Translations under genes and position numbers: made by a program
Shown here: piece after piece, positions 16,534-26,369 of the stretch
How positions within the stretch are numbered: position 1 is the first letter of the stretch
Layout: each line of letters begins with the position of its first letter
Assembly: GCA_026003835.1 (NCBI GenBank)
Contig: BPHZ01000009.1
Span: 44,493 to 108,492 of the forward strand
Direction of reading: 5' to 3'
DNA from: Herpetosiphonaceae bacterium
Lineage (GTDB): Bacteria > Chloroflexota > Chloroflexia > Chloroflexales > Herpetosiphonaceae
Length of the DNA: 64,000 nucleotides
The notes under the pieces: generated by a model
Told to the model about the DNA's origin: nothing
Databases searched by the model: none
The model's input: only the letters and a program-made list of their open reading frames with translations

Positions 16534-19500
16534 CTAGCGGCCTTCGTCATGGAGCGGCCTGGCCGGCAACTCATCCGCCCGGCGTTGTCCAGGCCGCGCT
16601 GTTGTCGTTCCTGTAACGCTGAGTCCATGGAGCTCCGCCCGGTTGTTGGCTTCATCAGACTCCTTAACCATCCCTGTAGCTACGCCAGGGTTCCAGACAT
16701 CGACGTAGAGATAGAGATCTGTTGTGCCGGGGACAAACGATCCAGACCAGATGGTATGACCGGAGGCATAACTATCGGGCGTCGAGGTTAGTGTAATACT
16801 CTGGTTCGGTCCCAAGCCACCGGCGACGTACCAGGCAATACCCTGGCATGGATCTAAGGTACAGAGATCATACCAGAGCATATTGGCTTGCGTTGGTTGC
16901 ACTGACGGGTTAATGTAGAAATCGACCCAGAATGGCCCGGTTGCGGCCGATCCGGTGTTGGTCACGATCACCGTAATCCCTACCGGCTCGTCGGAAGAGA
17001 AGTTGAGCTTATTCGGCGTCAGGGTAAAGCTGCCGACCAGATCGGGTACAAGCGGAGGGCCAAGGAGGACCGGCAGATAAACCCGGTTGAGGGTCAGATA
17101 GGTTAGTTCGGTGAGCGTGTTGTTCAGCAGCTGCGGGTCGTACTGCGGCGCCATTACCTCAGCGATGGTGGTAACTGAACTGGTAGCCTTCGCGGTCAGC
17201 GCCGTCTCAATCCGCACCTGGACGGTGCCGTTGCGCGCCAGCGGCCCCAGGTTGCAGGTAACAATACGCCCGGACAGGGTACATGTCGGCGCGGCGGGCG
17301 ATGAAGAGATAAAGCTGATGTCTAGAGGCAGCGTCGCTGTGAGGATCGTGCCGCTCGTGGCCGATGGACCGGCGTTTTGTACAATAAAGGTGTAGATGAC
17401 GTTCAGCCCATCAAGTGCTGAGGTTGCGGAGATCGATACATCAGCAACGGCGGCAACGGTTGTCGCCAGCGAGGTGCTGTTGTTTGTTTGGTCGAGATCG
17501 GTCGTCGCCGAGCTGACCATAGCCTGGTTCGTTATGGTTGTAGGCTCATCAGGCGTCGTCACCGTGATCGTAATCGGCGGCGCGTTGCCTGCAGCCAGGG
17601 TCGGGCGGGTGCAGGTAACACTGCCGGCGGCCTGCGAACAGGTCCACCCATCGCCGGCAGCCCCCAGGAATGTTACCTCGTTCGGTAGCTGATCGGTGAC
17701 TGTGACAGCGGTGGCGGGATCCGGCCCGCTGTTCGTAATACTCAAGGTGTAGGTCAGGGTGCTGCCCGCGTTAGCCGGCTCTGCTGAGGCGCTCTTGACG
17801 ATCGCCAGATCAGCAGCGCTGTTGACGTTGGTGCTGACCGAACTGACATTATTTGCAAGATCAGGATCAAACGTAGCAGCAGTCACTGTAGCGGTATTGG
17901 TGATTGTGCTGCTCTGCCCTGGGGCGATAACCACGATGGTCAGCTCGGGCGCGGAGCCTGGAGCCAGCTCCTGCAATTCACAAGTAACCGTTCCTCCAGC
18001 CTCGGAACACGACCATCCCTGGCCGGTAGCGCTGACGAAGGTGATGCCGTCCGGCAGCGTATCGGTGACAGTCACCGCCGATGCTGCCGTTGGCCCTGTG
18101 CTAGAGACGCGAAGTGTGTAGGTCAGCGGCGCTAGCGGATCGACTGTAGCGGCGGATGCACTCTTGACGATCGAGAGATTGGCGGTATCCCTGGCTGTTG
18201 TCGTTATCGTCGCTGTATTGTTCGACTGATCCGAGTCAAATAGAGGAGCGCTCACAGTAGCAGTATTGCTTAGTTCTGTGCCTGCCACCGGCGCCGTGAC
18301 CTGAATGGTGATGGCCGGCGCGGTCTCCACCAGCAGCGTATTGCGCTGGCAGGTGACCTGGTGAGTAGCACCGGCGTAGATGCAGCTCCAGCCGTCGCCT
18401 CCCGCAGCCACAAAGCTCACCTCGGCGGGCAGCGTGTCCACCACGGTCACCGCTTCCTCCGTGGTGATCGCCAGCTGCCAGCCACCGGCCAGCGAGCCGC
18501 CCTCCGTTACCTCATCATCCACGATAAAGAGTTGCCAGGTACCGTTGGGATCAAGGTTATTGAAGGCTGCGAGCGTGGTCGTATAGGGCGAAGCGGGCGC
18601 GGGAGCGACGAAGCTGTCATTCGCGCCGTCGTTGCCGGTGTAGTTGGCCGGGCGGTAGCTGCCGCTGCTGATAGCGGCGCTGTCGGGCAGGGCGGCGGCG
18701 GCAGCGTCGTCGAAGGTCAGCGTGACATTGCTGAGGGTATTGCCACCGCCGGCGTCGGACATCAGCAGCACGGCCTGGCCGCCGGGTCCGACCAGCAGGA
18801 TATCCAGATCATCGGGCCAGGCGTGGTTGAGGCTGTTGAGCGTCACCGTCACCTTGCTGATTTTGCCCGTCACTGCCGTTAGGGTAATTGGCGAGCCATA
18901 GAGACTGGCGGTACTCAAATCCGGGATCGTCAGCGCCGTGCTGTTAGCTGGCGTTATTGTTCTGGGCTGAATTGTGCTTGGCCCAGCGCTGGCGACGCTG
19001 AGGGTATAAGTCAGGGTTGCGCCTGCGTTGACCGGGTCGGGGCTTGCACTCTTGGCGATGGACAGATCGGCCTGCGGGATCACTATCGTCGATACTGTCG
19101 TACTGTTGTTTGAGGGATCGGGATCGTCCACCGCCGAACTGACGGAAGCGCTATTGATCATCACCCCACCCTCAGTCGCCGCCGCAATCCGCAGAAGCAG
19201 CTGCGGCGCAGCGCCAACAACAAGACTATCTCTGGTACAACTCACCGTCCCGCCGGACTCGCTGCAGCTCCAACCCTTGCCCTCCACGGCAAGGAGGGTC
19301 GTGCCGGGGGGTAGCGTATCGACCACCTGGACGGCGGTGGCAGTGCTCGGCCCAGCGTTGGAAACCAACAGGGTATAGGTCAACACCTCGCCGGCGTAGA
19401 TCTGTTCAACATGACTGCTTTTGACGATCGAGAGGTCGGCGATGGCTCGCACCGCTGTGGTGGCAGTGACAATGGTATCGCCGGGCGTTGGATCATACAT

Positions 19501-22500
19501 CGGCGAGATCACGGAGGCGCTGTTGGTCAGCGTCATTCCCTCTGTTGGGGCGGTTGTCACAATCGAAATATCAGGCGCTGCGCCGGCGGCGAAACCCGCG
19601 CTGGAGCAGGTTACGACATGGGTAGGGCTGTCGAAGCCACAGGTCCAGCCATCGCCGGATGCGCTGACGAAGGTTAGCTCAGGGGGCAACGTATCAGTGA
19701 CGGTCACCGGGGCGGCCATGCTCGGCCCGGCGTTGGCGACGCTCAAGGTGTAGGTCAGCGGCTGGGCGGCATCGACCGGGTCGGGCTGGCCGATCTTGGT
19801 CAGGGAGAGATCGGCGATAACCTGGACGCTCGTCGTAATCACCGCCGTGTTATTCGCCGGGAAATGATCGAGGATTGTGCCGCTGAGGACCGCGGTGTTG
19901 GTGATGACCGTTCCGGTGATCGGCGCGGTGACCTGAATGGTAATGGCTGGCGCGGTTTCCACCAACAGCGTATCGCGCTGGCATATGACCTGATGAGTAG
20001 CGCTGGCATAGGCGCAGCTCCAGCCCGCGCCTCCCGCAGTCACATAGCTCACCTCGGCCGGTAGGGTGTCCACCACCGTCACCGCTTCCTCCGTGGTGAT
20101 CGCCAGCTGCCAGCCGTCCACCAGTAAGCCGCCCTCCTCCGGCCGGTCATCGAAGATGAAGATCCGCCATGGGCCGTTGGGGTCGAGGTTGTTGAAGACC
20201 CCTAGCGTGGTGGCATAGGGCGCGGCGGGCGCCGGGTCGCTGAAGCTATCGCCGGTGCCGTCGTTGCCGGTGTAGTTGGCCGGGCGGTAGCTGCCGCTGC
20301 TGATGGCGGTGCTGTCGGGCAGGGCGACAGCAGCAGCGTCGTCGAAGGTCAGCGTCGCGTTGCTGAGGGCGTTATCGCCGCCGGCGTCGGACATCAGCAG
20401 CACGGCCTGGCCGCCGGGACCGACCAACAGGATATCGACATCGTCAGAGCGGGTATGGTTAAGCTTGTTGAGACGCACCGTGACCTTGGTGACCTTGCCG
20501 GTGATCGCCGAAACTGTGAGCGTGGAGCTGTAGGGCGTGGCAGCGCCGTAGCCCGAGATGGTTGTAGCTTGAGTCGTGGTGACGGTTGTGGTCCGGGTTT
20601 GCAGCGTGCTGGGGCCGGCGTTGGACACCTGCAGCGTATAGGTCAGCGTGCTGCCGACGTTGACCGGATCCGGGTCGTCGCTCTTGACCAGCGCCAGATC
20701 AGCTCTGGCGATCACGGTGGTTGAGGCGCTGGCCGTGTTATTTGAGGTATCGGGATCGAAGGTGACCGCGCTGACCGAGGCGCTGTTGATGATCAAACCG
20801 CCTTCCGATGGCAGACGAACCGCTATTTCGATATCCGATATGCTCCCGGCATTCAGGCTGGCTCTGGTACAGGTAACGGTGCCGCCGGCCTCAGCGCAAC
20901 TCCAACTACCCTGCGAGGTACTGACGAGAGTCGCGCCGGCAGGCAGCGTATCGACTACCCGCACTGATTGTGCGCTGCTCGGACCTGCGTTGCTGATCCT
21001 CAATGTGTAGGTCAGTAGCTCTCCAGCATAGACCGGATCGTGACTGGCGGTCTTGCTGATCGCCAGATTCGCCCTGGAGCGTACTGTGGTGGTCGCCGTC
21101 GCCGTGTTGTTGCCGGTAGCCGGATCGTAGGTGGCAGTGCTGACGATGGCGGTATTGGTCAGGCTCATGCTCTCATTCGGGGCAGTCATTCTGATCGTAA
21201 TAGCGGGAGCGTTGCCGACCGGCAGTTCTGGCCGGGTACAGGTGACGGTGCGCGTGGCACTATCGTAGTTGCAGGTCCAGCTCGCATCGACATCAACAAA
21301 GCTGTCAAAAACGACGCCCACCGGTAGTGTATCAGTGACGGTCACCGGGGCGGCCATGCTCGGCCCGGCGTTGGCGACGCTCAAGGTGTAGGTCAGCGGC
21401 TGGGCGGCATCGACCGGGTCCGGCTGATCAACCTTGCTTAACGAGAGATTGGCAACTGCCCGGACGCTCGTCGTAATCACCGCCGTGTTATTCGCCGGGA
21501 AATGATCGAGGACTGTGCCGCTGAGGACCGCGGTGTTGGTGATGACCGTTCCGGTGACCGGCGCGGTGACCTGAATGGTAATGGCTGGCGCGGTTTCCAC
21601 CAGCAGTGTATCGCGCTGGCATATGACCTGATGAGTAGCGCTGGCATAGGCGCAGCTCCAGCCCGCGCCTCCCGCAGTCACATAGCTCACCTCGGCCGGT
21701 AGGGTATCCACCACCGTCACCGCTTCCTCCGTGGTGATCGCCAGCTGCCAGCCGCCGCCCAGCGAGCCGCCATACCCCGATCCATCGTCGAATAGAAAGA
21801 GTCGCCATGGGCCGTTGGGGTCGAGGTTGTTGAAGACCCCTAGCGTGGTGGCATAGGGCGCGGCGGGCGCTGGGTCGCTGAAGCTATCGCCGGTGCCGTC
21901 GTTGCCGGTGTAGTTGGCCGGGCGGTAGCTGCCGCTGCTGATGGCGGTGCTGTCGGGCAGGGCGACAGCAGCAGCGTCGTCGAAGGTCAGCGTCGCGTTG
22001 CTGAGGGCGTTATCGCCGCCGGCGTCGGACATCAGCAGCACGGCCTGGCCGCCGGGACCGACCAACAGGATATCGACATCGTCAGGCCAGGTATGGCTGA
22101 GATCGTTGAGCGTCACCGTCACCTTGGTGACCTTGCCGGTGATCGCCGCGACCGTCAATGTGGAGCTGTAGGGCGTGGCGGGGCCGAAGCCCGTACCCGG
22201 CATGGTCACAGCCTCAGTCGCCGAGAAGGTCGTGGTCCGGGTTTGCAGCGTGCTGGGGCCGGCGTTGGACACCTGCAGCGTATAGGTCAGCGTACTAGCC
22301 GCATCGACCGGATCCGGGTCGTCGCTCTTGACCAGCGCCAGATCAGCTCTGGCGATCACGGTGGTTGAGGCGCTGGCCGTGTTATTTGAGGTGTCGGGAT
22401 CGAAGGTGACCGCGCTGACCGAGGCGCTGTTGATGATCAAACCGCCTTCCGATGGCAGCTGAACCACGATTTCGACATCCGCAATCTGTCCGGGACTCAG

Positions 22501-25500
22501 AGACGCTTTGCTACAGGTAACGGTGCTGCCGGCCTGAGCGCAACCCCAATCGCGCGGTGAATAGCTGATGAGAGTCGCGCCGGCAGGTAGCATATCTGTG
22601 ACGGTTACCGGAGTGGCAGTGCTTGGGCCTGCGTTGCTGATTCTCAACATGTAGGTTAGCAGTTCTCCGGCATACGCTGGATCATGGCTGGCGGTCTTGC
22701 TTAGCGCCAGATCCGCCACGGCGCGCACCGTGGTGGTCGCCGTCGCCGTGTTGTTGCCGGTAGCCGGGTCGTAGGCGCTGGTACTGACGACGGCGGTATT
22801 GGTCAGGCTTGTGCCCTCACTGGGAGCAGTCATCCTGATGGTGATCGCAGGCGCGTTTCCTACCGCCAGATCCGAGCGGATACACGTGATCGTGCGCGTG
22901 GCGCCATCGTAACTACAAGTCCAGCTCGCATCGACATCGACAAAGCTATCGAAAATGACCCCCGCAGGCAGCGTATCGGTCACAGTTATTGGGGCAATGG
23001 TACTCGGCCCGGCATTCGCCACGTTCAGTGTGTAGGTCAGCGGCTGGGCGGCATCGACCGGATCCGGCTGATCGATCTTGGCAATTGATAGATTCATCTT
23101 TGGCCTAACAATTGTCGTCGCCGTCGCCGTATTGTTGCCGTTATTCGGATCCTTAGTCGACGAGCTGACCGTAGCGCTGTTTGTAAGCGTCGTCCCTTCC
23201 ACAGGCGCAGTGACACTAATACTGATATTCGGGGCGGTAGCGCCAGCCGCCAGACTGGCTCTGAAGCAGGAGACGGTGAGATCATTTCGAGTACAGTCCC
23301 AACCCGTGCCGCTGAAGCTGATATTGGTCACGCCATCCGGCAGTGTATCGACCACACTGACTGATTCTGCCGTACTGGGGCCAATGTTGCGGACCTGCAA
23401 AGTGTAGTTGATCGTCTCGCCGGCATAGACAGGGTCGGGCGTGTCCGATTTGGTCAGCCTGAGATTGGCTACCGGTGTAACAGTGGTCTGTACCTCAGCA
23501 TAATTACCGGACAGATCGGGATCTTTCTCAAGCGAGCTGACATAAACACTATTCGTTATATTTCCCCCCTCCGAGGGCGCCCGCACACGGAGAATGATTT
23601 CCGGGGCAGGAGGACCAACCGCAAGAGTACTACGGCTACACGTTACCGTTCTGACGCCGTTATAACTACAGTTCCAGCCATTGGCAGTATTATCCACACT
23701 GATGACGCTCATCCCAACAGGTAGTGTATCCTGGACAACGATGGAGTTGGCCCGGCTTGGACCGCCGTTGCTCACCACCAGGCGATACTCAAAGGTACTT
23801 CCTGCATCGACAACATCTTCGCTGGCGGTCTTGCTCACCGTCAGATTCGAGACACCCCGAATGGTCGTAACCTCGCTATGGCTATCATTGGCGGTGTTGT
23901 CGTCGTCGACGACGGATGTGACACGAGCGACATTGGTAACACTACCGCCATCAGTAGGCGCCGTTACATTAATAGTGATAGGCGATGCTGTCTCGCCCGA
24001 CGCCAGGGGACCGGGAAGTGTGCATGTTACTGTTCCGCCGGCCTCGCTACAATCCCAATTCTCACCTGTAACCTGATTGAATGTTACCTCCGCCGGAAGG
24101 GTATCTGTCACAGTGATCGCCTGCGCCGGGCTTGGCCCTGCGTTGCTCACCTCAATGGTATAAACCAGCGCAGAGGTAGCATCGACCGGATCGGGGTCGT
24201 CGCGTTTGCTAATGGCAAGATCGGCGTAAGCGGTAACGCGAGTCGTCGCAGTAGCAGTATTATTGCCGATCGTGCGATCGATCTCGTTGCCGCTGACGCT
24301 GGCGCTGTTCGTAATGTTAGCATAGGGATAAGCGACAGGCGGTGGTGTAACAGCGATAGTAATATCGGGCGCTGTCGTCGCCGGCGTACCAGTTAGGGCC
24401 AGGCTCCGGATACATGTCACCCTATGAGTGCTACTGTTGTAGCTACAACTCCAGTTGGTACCACTGGCACTCTGGAAGACTGTGCCGGGCGGCAGGGTAT
24501 CGACAACCGTCACGTTGTTCGCCGTGCTTGGTCCTCTGTTCGTCACCCTTAGCGTGTAGTAAAGCGTAGCATTCGCCTTGACCGGATCAGGATTGTCCAA
24601 TTTAGAAATTTGCAGGTCGGCAATAGAACGAACTGTTGTTGTCTCCGAGAACGCGTTATTCCCTCCCGATGGGTCATTAGTTGTCCGTGAGCTTACAGAA
24701 ACGTTATTGGTGTAGATACCGCCCTCGATTGGGGCCGTAACGTTAACCGTAATCACCGGAACAGCTTCGCCTACGGCCGCGCTAGGGCGAGTGCAGGTTA
24801 CCCGACGCGTTCCGCTGTCGTAACTACAGGACCAACCGCTGCCGCTGACACCGTTGAAGGTAAAGCCTGCCGGAAGTGTGTCGACGACCCTGACTGCGTC
24901 GTTCTGTGGATCATGCGTAATCAGCGTCAACGACCAGCCAGATACGATTGAGCCGGTGTCATTACCGGCATCATCGTGAACATATAGTGACCATGTACCG
25001 TTGGGGTTTAACCCATTGTAGACTGAGAGCGATGTGCCGTAGCTCCCACTGATCGGCGGCGGCGGGTCGCCTGACACATAATCCGTGGGTCTGTAGGTGC
25101 CGGATGCAATCGTACAATCATCTGGGAGATTGCTGCCGGCGTCGTCGAAAGTCAGGGTGACATTACTGATATCGCAGCTTCCGCCGGCGTCGGACATCAG
25201 CATGACCCGCTGTCCACCCGGACCGACCAGCAGGATGTCCATGTCATCAGGCCAGGTGTGATTCAACCCTGTTAGAGTCACTTCCACATCAATGACTGGA
25301 CTGGAAATCCCGGAGACGTTGATATTCGACGGAAAGGGGGAGGCATTACCAGAATCAGGGATAGAGATAGGGGTCAGATTCGAGAACGTGTTAGCCGTTT
25401 CGATGTAGAGGCTCCAGCCGCTTATGATTGAGCCAGAGTCACTAGCCTGGTCGTCTCGAACATATAACGACCATGTACCGTTGGGGTTTATTCCGTTGTA

Positions 25501-26130
25501 AACTGAGAACGACGAGGCAATGAAACCGGTATCATCATGGTCTCCCGGCCTGTAGGTGCCGGAGGCAATCGTACAAACACCTGGAAGATTACTGGCGACG
25601 GCATCGTCGAAGGTCAGGGTGACATTACTGATATCGCAGCTTCCGCCGGCGTCGGACATAAGAATCACATCTACGCCGTTAGGACCTTTCAAATGTATAT
25701 CCACATCATCGGGGTAGGTATGACTCAGGCCGTTGAGCGTGACCTTGATCTTGCTGACGGTTCCGGATAGCCCGGAGACGGTGATCGTCGAGGGATGTGG
25801 TGAGGCATTACCGGAATCCGGGATGCTAATGCTTCGCCTGTTCGACATACCAACCCCATGCGGACCCTGGTTCGTCACCTTGATATCGTAGCTCAGCGGT
25901 TGATTTGCATCGACGGGATCGACGCTATCAATTTTACTGACTGCCAGGTCTGCGCTGCCTGTAATACTTGCCATAGCGGGTGCGGCCGAGGCAACATCTC
26001 CGGAGGAGGCAGGCTGCCGGAGGCCTGTCGCGCTGAAGGCTGTGGCCTGGTCCGTTATCACAGGCGCCAGCGTAGTAATGGTGAGAAGCGCCAGGATGGC
26101 GGCTGCAAACCAGCGGAGCAATGCTTTCAT
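16534..26130 (-). CDS. Giant secreted DUF11-repeat protein with P-domain-like insertions
   Basis: A 3198-residue extracellular protein, intact over 9.6 kb. It has a signal peptide (MKALLRWFAAAILALLTITTLAPVI), then 17 DUF11 modules, each starting like ADLSxxKxDxPDPVDAxxxLTYTLxVxNAGPS and ending like GNNTATATTTV. Module 1 is interrupted by two copies, and modules 8, 11 and 14 by one copy each, of a P-domain-like beta module (VTVTLNxLxHTWPDDVDILLVGPGGQ..LMSDAGG..TLTFDDAA). A CARDB-like domain follows (about 3020-3170: VPDLVGSFTLTPNKLNF..VKESDEANNRAEL). There is no membrane anchor or sorting signal at the C-terminus. Such stalks usually act as adhesins or surface fibres; ligand unknown. The start follows AAAAGGTAGGCGCT. 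The N-terminus and leader are paralogous to those of the gene at 31983-34181. Recent duplication of modules 8-10/11-13 is evident. Confidence 0.92.
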   Translation of the reverse strand: MKALLRWFAAAILALLTITTLAPVITDQATAFSATGLRQPASSGDVASAAPAMASITGSADLAVSKIDSVDPVDANQPLSYDIKVTNQGPHGVGMSNRRSISIPDSGNASPHPSTITVSGLSGTVSKIKVTLNGLSHTYPDDVDIHLKGPNGVDVILMSDAGGSCDISNVTLTFDDAVASNLPGVCTIASGTYRPGDHDDTGFIASSFSVYNGINPNGTWSLYVRDDQASDSGSIISGWSLYIETANTFSNLTPISIPDSGNASPFPSNINVSGISSPVIDVEVTLTGLNHTWPDDMDILLVGPGGQRVMLMSDAGGSCDISNVTLTFDDAGSNLPDDCTIASGTYRPTDYVSGDPPPPISGSYGTSLSVYNGLNPNGTWSLYVHDDAGNDTGSIVSGWSLTLITHDPQNDAVRVVDTLPAGFTFNGVSGSGWSCSYDSGTRRVTCTRPSAAVGEAVPVITVNVTAPIEGGIYTNNVSVSSRTTNDPSGGNNAFSETTTVRSIADLQISKLDNPDPVKANATLYYTLRVTNRGPSTANNVTVVDTLPPGTVFQSASGTNWSCSYNSSTHRVTCIRSLALTGTPATTAPDITIAVTPPPVAYPYANITNSASVSGNEIDRTIGNNTATATTRVTAYADLAISKRDDPDPVDATSALVYTIEVSNAGPSPAQAITVTDTLPAEVTFNQVTGENWDCSEAGGTVTCTLPGPLASGETASPITINVTAPTDGGSVTNVARVTSVVDDDNTANDSHSEVTTIRGVSNLTVSKTASEDVVDAGSTFEYRLVVSNGGPSRANSIVVQDTLPVGMSVISVDNTANGWNCSYNGVRTVTCSRSTLAVGPPAPEIILRVRAPSEGGNITNSVYVSSLEKDPDLSGNYAEVQTTVTPVANLRLTKSDTPDPVYAGETINYTLQVRNIGPSTAESVSVVDTLPDGVTNISFSGTGWDCTRNDLTVSCFRASLAAGATAPNISISVTAPVEGTTLTNSATVSSSTKDPNNGNNTATATTIVRPKMNLSIAKIDQPDPVDAAQPLTYTLNVANAGPSTIAPITVTDTLPAGVIFDSFVDVDASWTCSYDGATRTITCIRSDLAVGNAPAITIRMTAPSEGTSLTNTAVVSTSAYDPATGNNTATATTTVRAVADLALSKTASHDPAYAGELLTYMLRISNAGPSTATPVTVTDMLPAGATLISYSPRDWGCAQAGSTVTCSKASLSPGQIADVEIVVQLPSEGGLIINSASVSAVTFDPDTSNNTASASTTVIARADLALVKSDDPDPVDAASTLTYTLQVSNAGPSTLQTRTTTFSATEAVTMPGTGFGPATPYSSTLTVAAITGKVTKVTVTLNDLSHTWPDDVDILLVGPGGQAVLLMSDAGGDNALSNATLTFDDAAAVALPDSTAISSGSYRPANYTGNDGTGDSFSDPAPAAPYATTLGVFNNLDPNGPWRLFLFDDGSGYGGSLGGGWQLAITTEEAVTVVDTLPAEVSYVTAGGAGWSCAYASATHQVICQRDTLLVETAPAITIQVTAPVTGTVITNTAVLSGTVLDHFPANNTAVITTSVRAVANLSLSKVDQPDPVDAAQPLTYTLSVANAGPSMAAPVTVTDTLPVGVVFDSFVDVDASWTCNYDSATRTVTCTRPELPVGNAPAITIRMTAPNESMSLTNTAIVSTATYDPATGNNTATATTTVRSRANLAISKTASHDPVYAGELLTYTLRISNAGPSSAQSVRVVDTLPAGATLVSTSQGSWSCAEAGGTVTCTRASLNAGSISDIEIAVRLPSEGGLIINSASVSAVTFDPDTSNNTASASTTVIARADLALVKSDDPDPVNVGSTLTYTLQVSNAGPSTLQTRTTTVTTTQATTISGYGAATPYSSTLTVSAITGKVTKVTVRLNKLNHTRSDDVDILLVGPGGQAVLLMSDAGGDNALSNATLTFDDAAAVALPDSTAISSGSYRPANYTGNDGTGDSFSDPAPAAPYATTLGVFNNLDPNGPWRIFIFDDRPEEGGLLVDGWQLAITTEEAVTVVDTLPAEVSYVTAGGAGWSCAYASATHQVICQRDTLLVETAPAITIQVTAPITGTVITNTAVLSGTILDHFPANNTAVITTSVQVIADLSLTKIGQPDPVDAAQPLTYTLSVANAGPSMAAPVTVTDTLPPELTFVSASGDGWTCGFDSPTHVVTCSSAGFAAGAAPDISIVTTAPTEGMTLTNSASVISPMYDPTPGDTIVTATTAVRAIADLSIVKSSHVEQIYAGEVLTYTLLVSNAGPSTATAVQVVDTLPPGTTLLAVEGKGWSCSESGGTVSCTRDSLVVGAAPQLLLRIAAATEGGVMINSASVSSAVDDPDPSNNSTTVSTIVIPQADLSIAKSASPDPVNAGATLTYTLSVASAGPSTIQPRTITPANSTALTIPDLSTASLYGSPITLTAVTGKISKVTVTLNSLNHAWPDDLDILLVGPGGQAVLLMSDAGGGNTLSNVTLTFDDAAAAALPDSAAISSGSYRPANYTGNDGANDSFVAPAPASPYTTTLAAFNNLDPNGTWQLFIVDDEVTEGGSLAGGWQLAITTEEAVTVVDTLPAEVSFVAAGGDGWSCIYAGATHQVTCQRNTLLVETAPAITIQVTAPVAGTELSNTATVSAPLFDSDQSNNTATITTTARDTANLSIVKSASAATVDPLAPLTYTLRVSSTGPTAASAVTVTDTLPDGITFVSATGQGWSCSEAGGTVTCELQELAPGSAPELTIVVIAPGQSSTITNTATVTAATFDPDLANNVSSVSTNVNSAADLAIVKSASAEPANAGSTLTYTLSITNSGPDPATAVTVTDQLPNEVTFLGAAGDGWTCSQAAGSVTCTRPTLAAGNAPPITITVTTPDEPTTITNQAMVSSATTDLDQTNNSTSLATTVAAVADVSISATSALDGLNVIYTFIVQNAGPSATSGTILTATLPLDISFISSSPAAPTCTLSGRIVTCNLGPLARNGTVQVRIETALTAKATSSVTTIAEVMAPQYDPQLLNNTLTELTYLTLNRVYLPVLLGPPLVPDLVGSFTLTPNKLNFSSDEPVGITVIVTNTGSAATGPFWVDFYINPSVQPTQANMLWYDLCTLDPCQGIAWYVAGGLGPNQSITLTSTPDSYASGHTIWSGSFVPGTTDLYLYVDVWNPGVATGMVKESDEANNRAELHGLSVTGTTTARPGQRRADELPARPLHDEGR
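19695..22460 (-). repeat. 1.64-kb in-frame tandem segmental duplication in the DUF11 gene
   Basis: Nearly identical stretches of about 1.1 kb begin near 19695 and 21333 (for example GAAATGATCGAGGA at 19861 and its counterpart at 21499), offset by 1638 bp or exactly 546 codons. The unit carries a P-domain-like insertion and flanking DUF11 modules. A third, more diverged copy of the P-domain part lies at about 18240-18960. Being in frame, the duplication lengthens the stalk without breaking it. Confidence 0.85.
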
Positions 26131-26300
26131 AGCGCCTACCTTTTATCTTCGACGATCGTTAGAGATTTGCAAGCGACGATGTTCAACGTCGGGCCCGGTT
26201 GGCCGGGCGAAAAACGGCACTTCCACTGGCTTAACAGCCAAACGAATGGAGGGGTTTGATAGAATTATAATTCGTTTAGAACTATGATTGTTATAGTATT
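26131..26300 (-). promoter_or_regulatory. Promoter and conserved leader of the giant DUF11 gene
   Basis: On the minus strand, TCTAAACGA is followed by AATTATAATT (-10 TATAAT at 26264-26269), then by GTTTGGCTGTTAAGCC and a GCCCGG/CCGGGC hairpin. The same arrangement (TCTAAACGA, AATTATAAT, GTTTGGCTGCTAAGC, stem, GGTAGGCGCTATGAA) precedes the paralogue at 34181. The shared sequence over about 150 nt suggests common regulation or a shared RNA leader. The 239-bp spacer 26131-26369 holds nothing else that I can see. Confidence 0.55.
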
Positions 26301-26369
26301 ATAGTCATATTATTTATAGCCAAATTATTTATTCAATCCCTCGCAGTGCTTAGTAGAATACGACGCGCC

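Noticed and set aside
17111..24396. Many long plus-strand open frames opposite the giant DUF11 gene
   Set aside because: They are antisense shadows produced by high GC and repeats; none has a binding site or family resemblance, and they repeat with the coding repeats.
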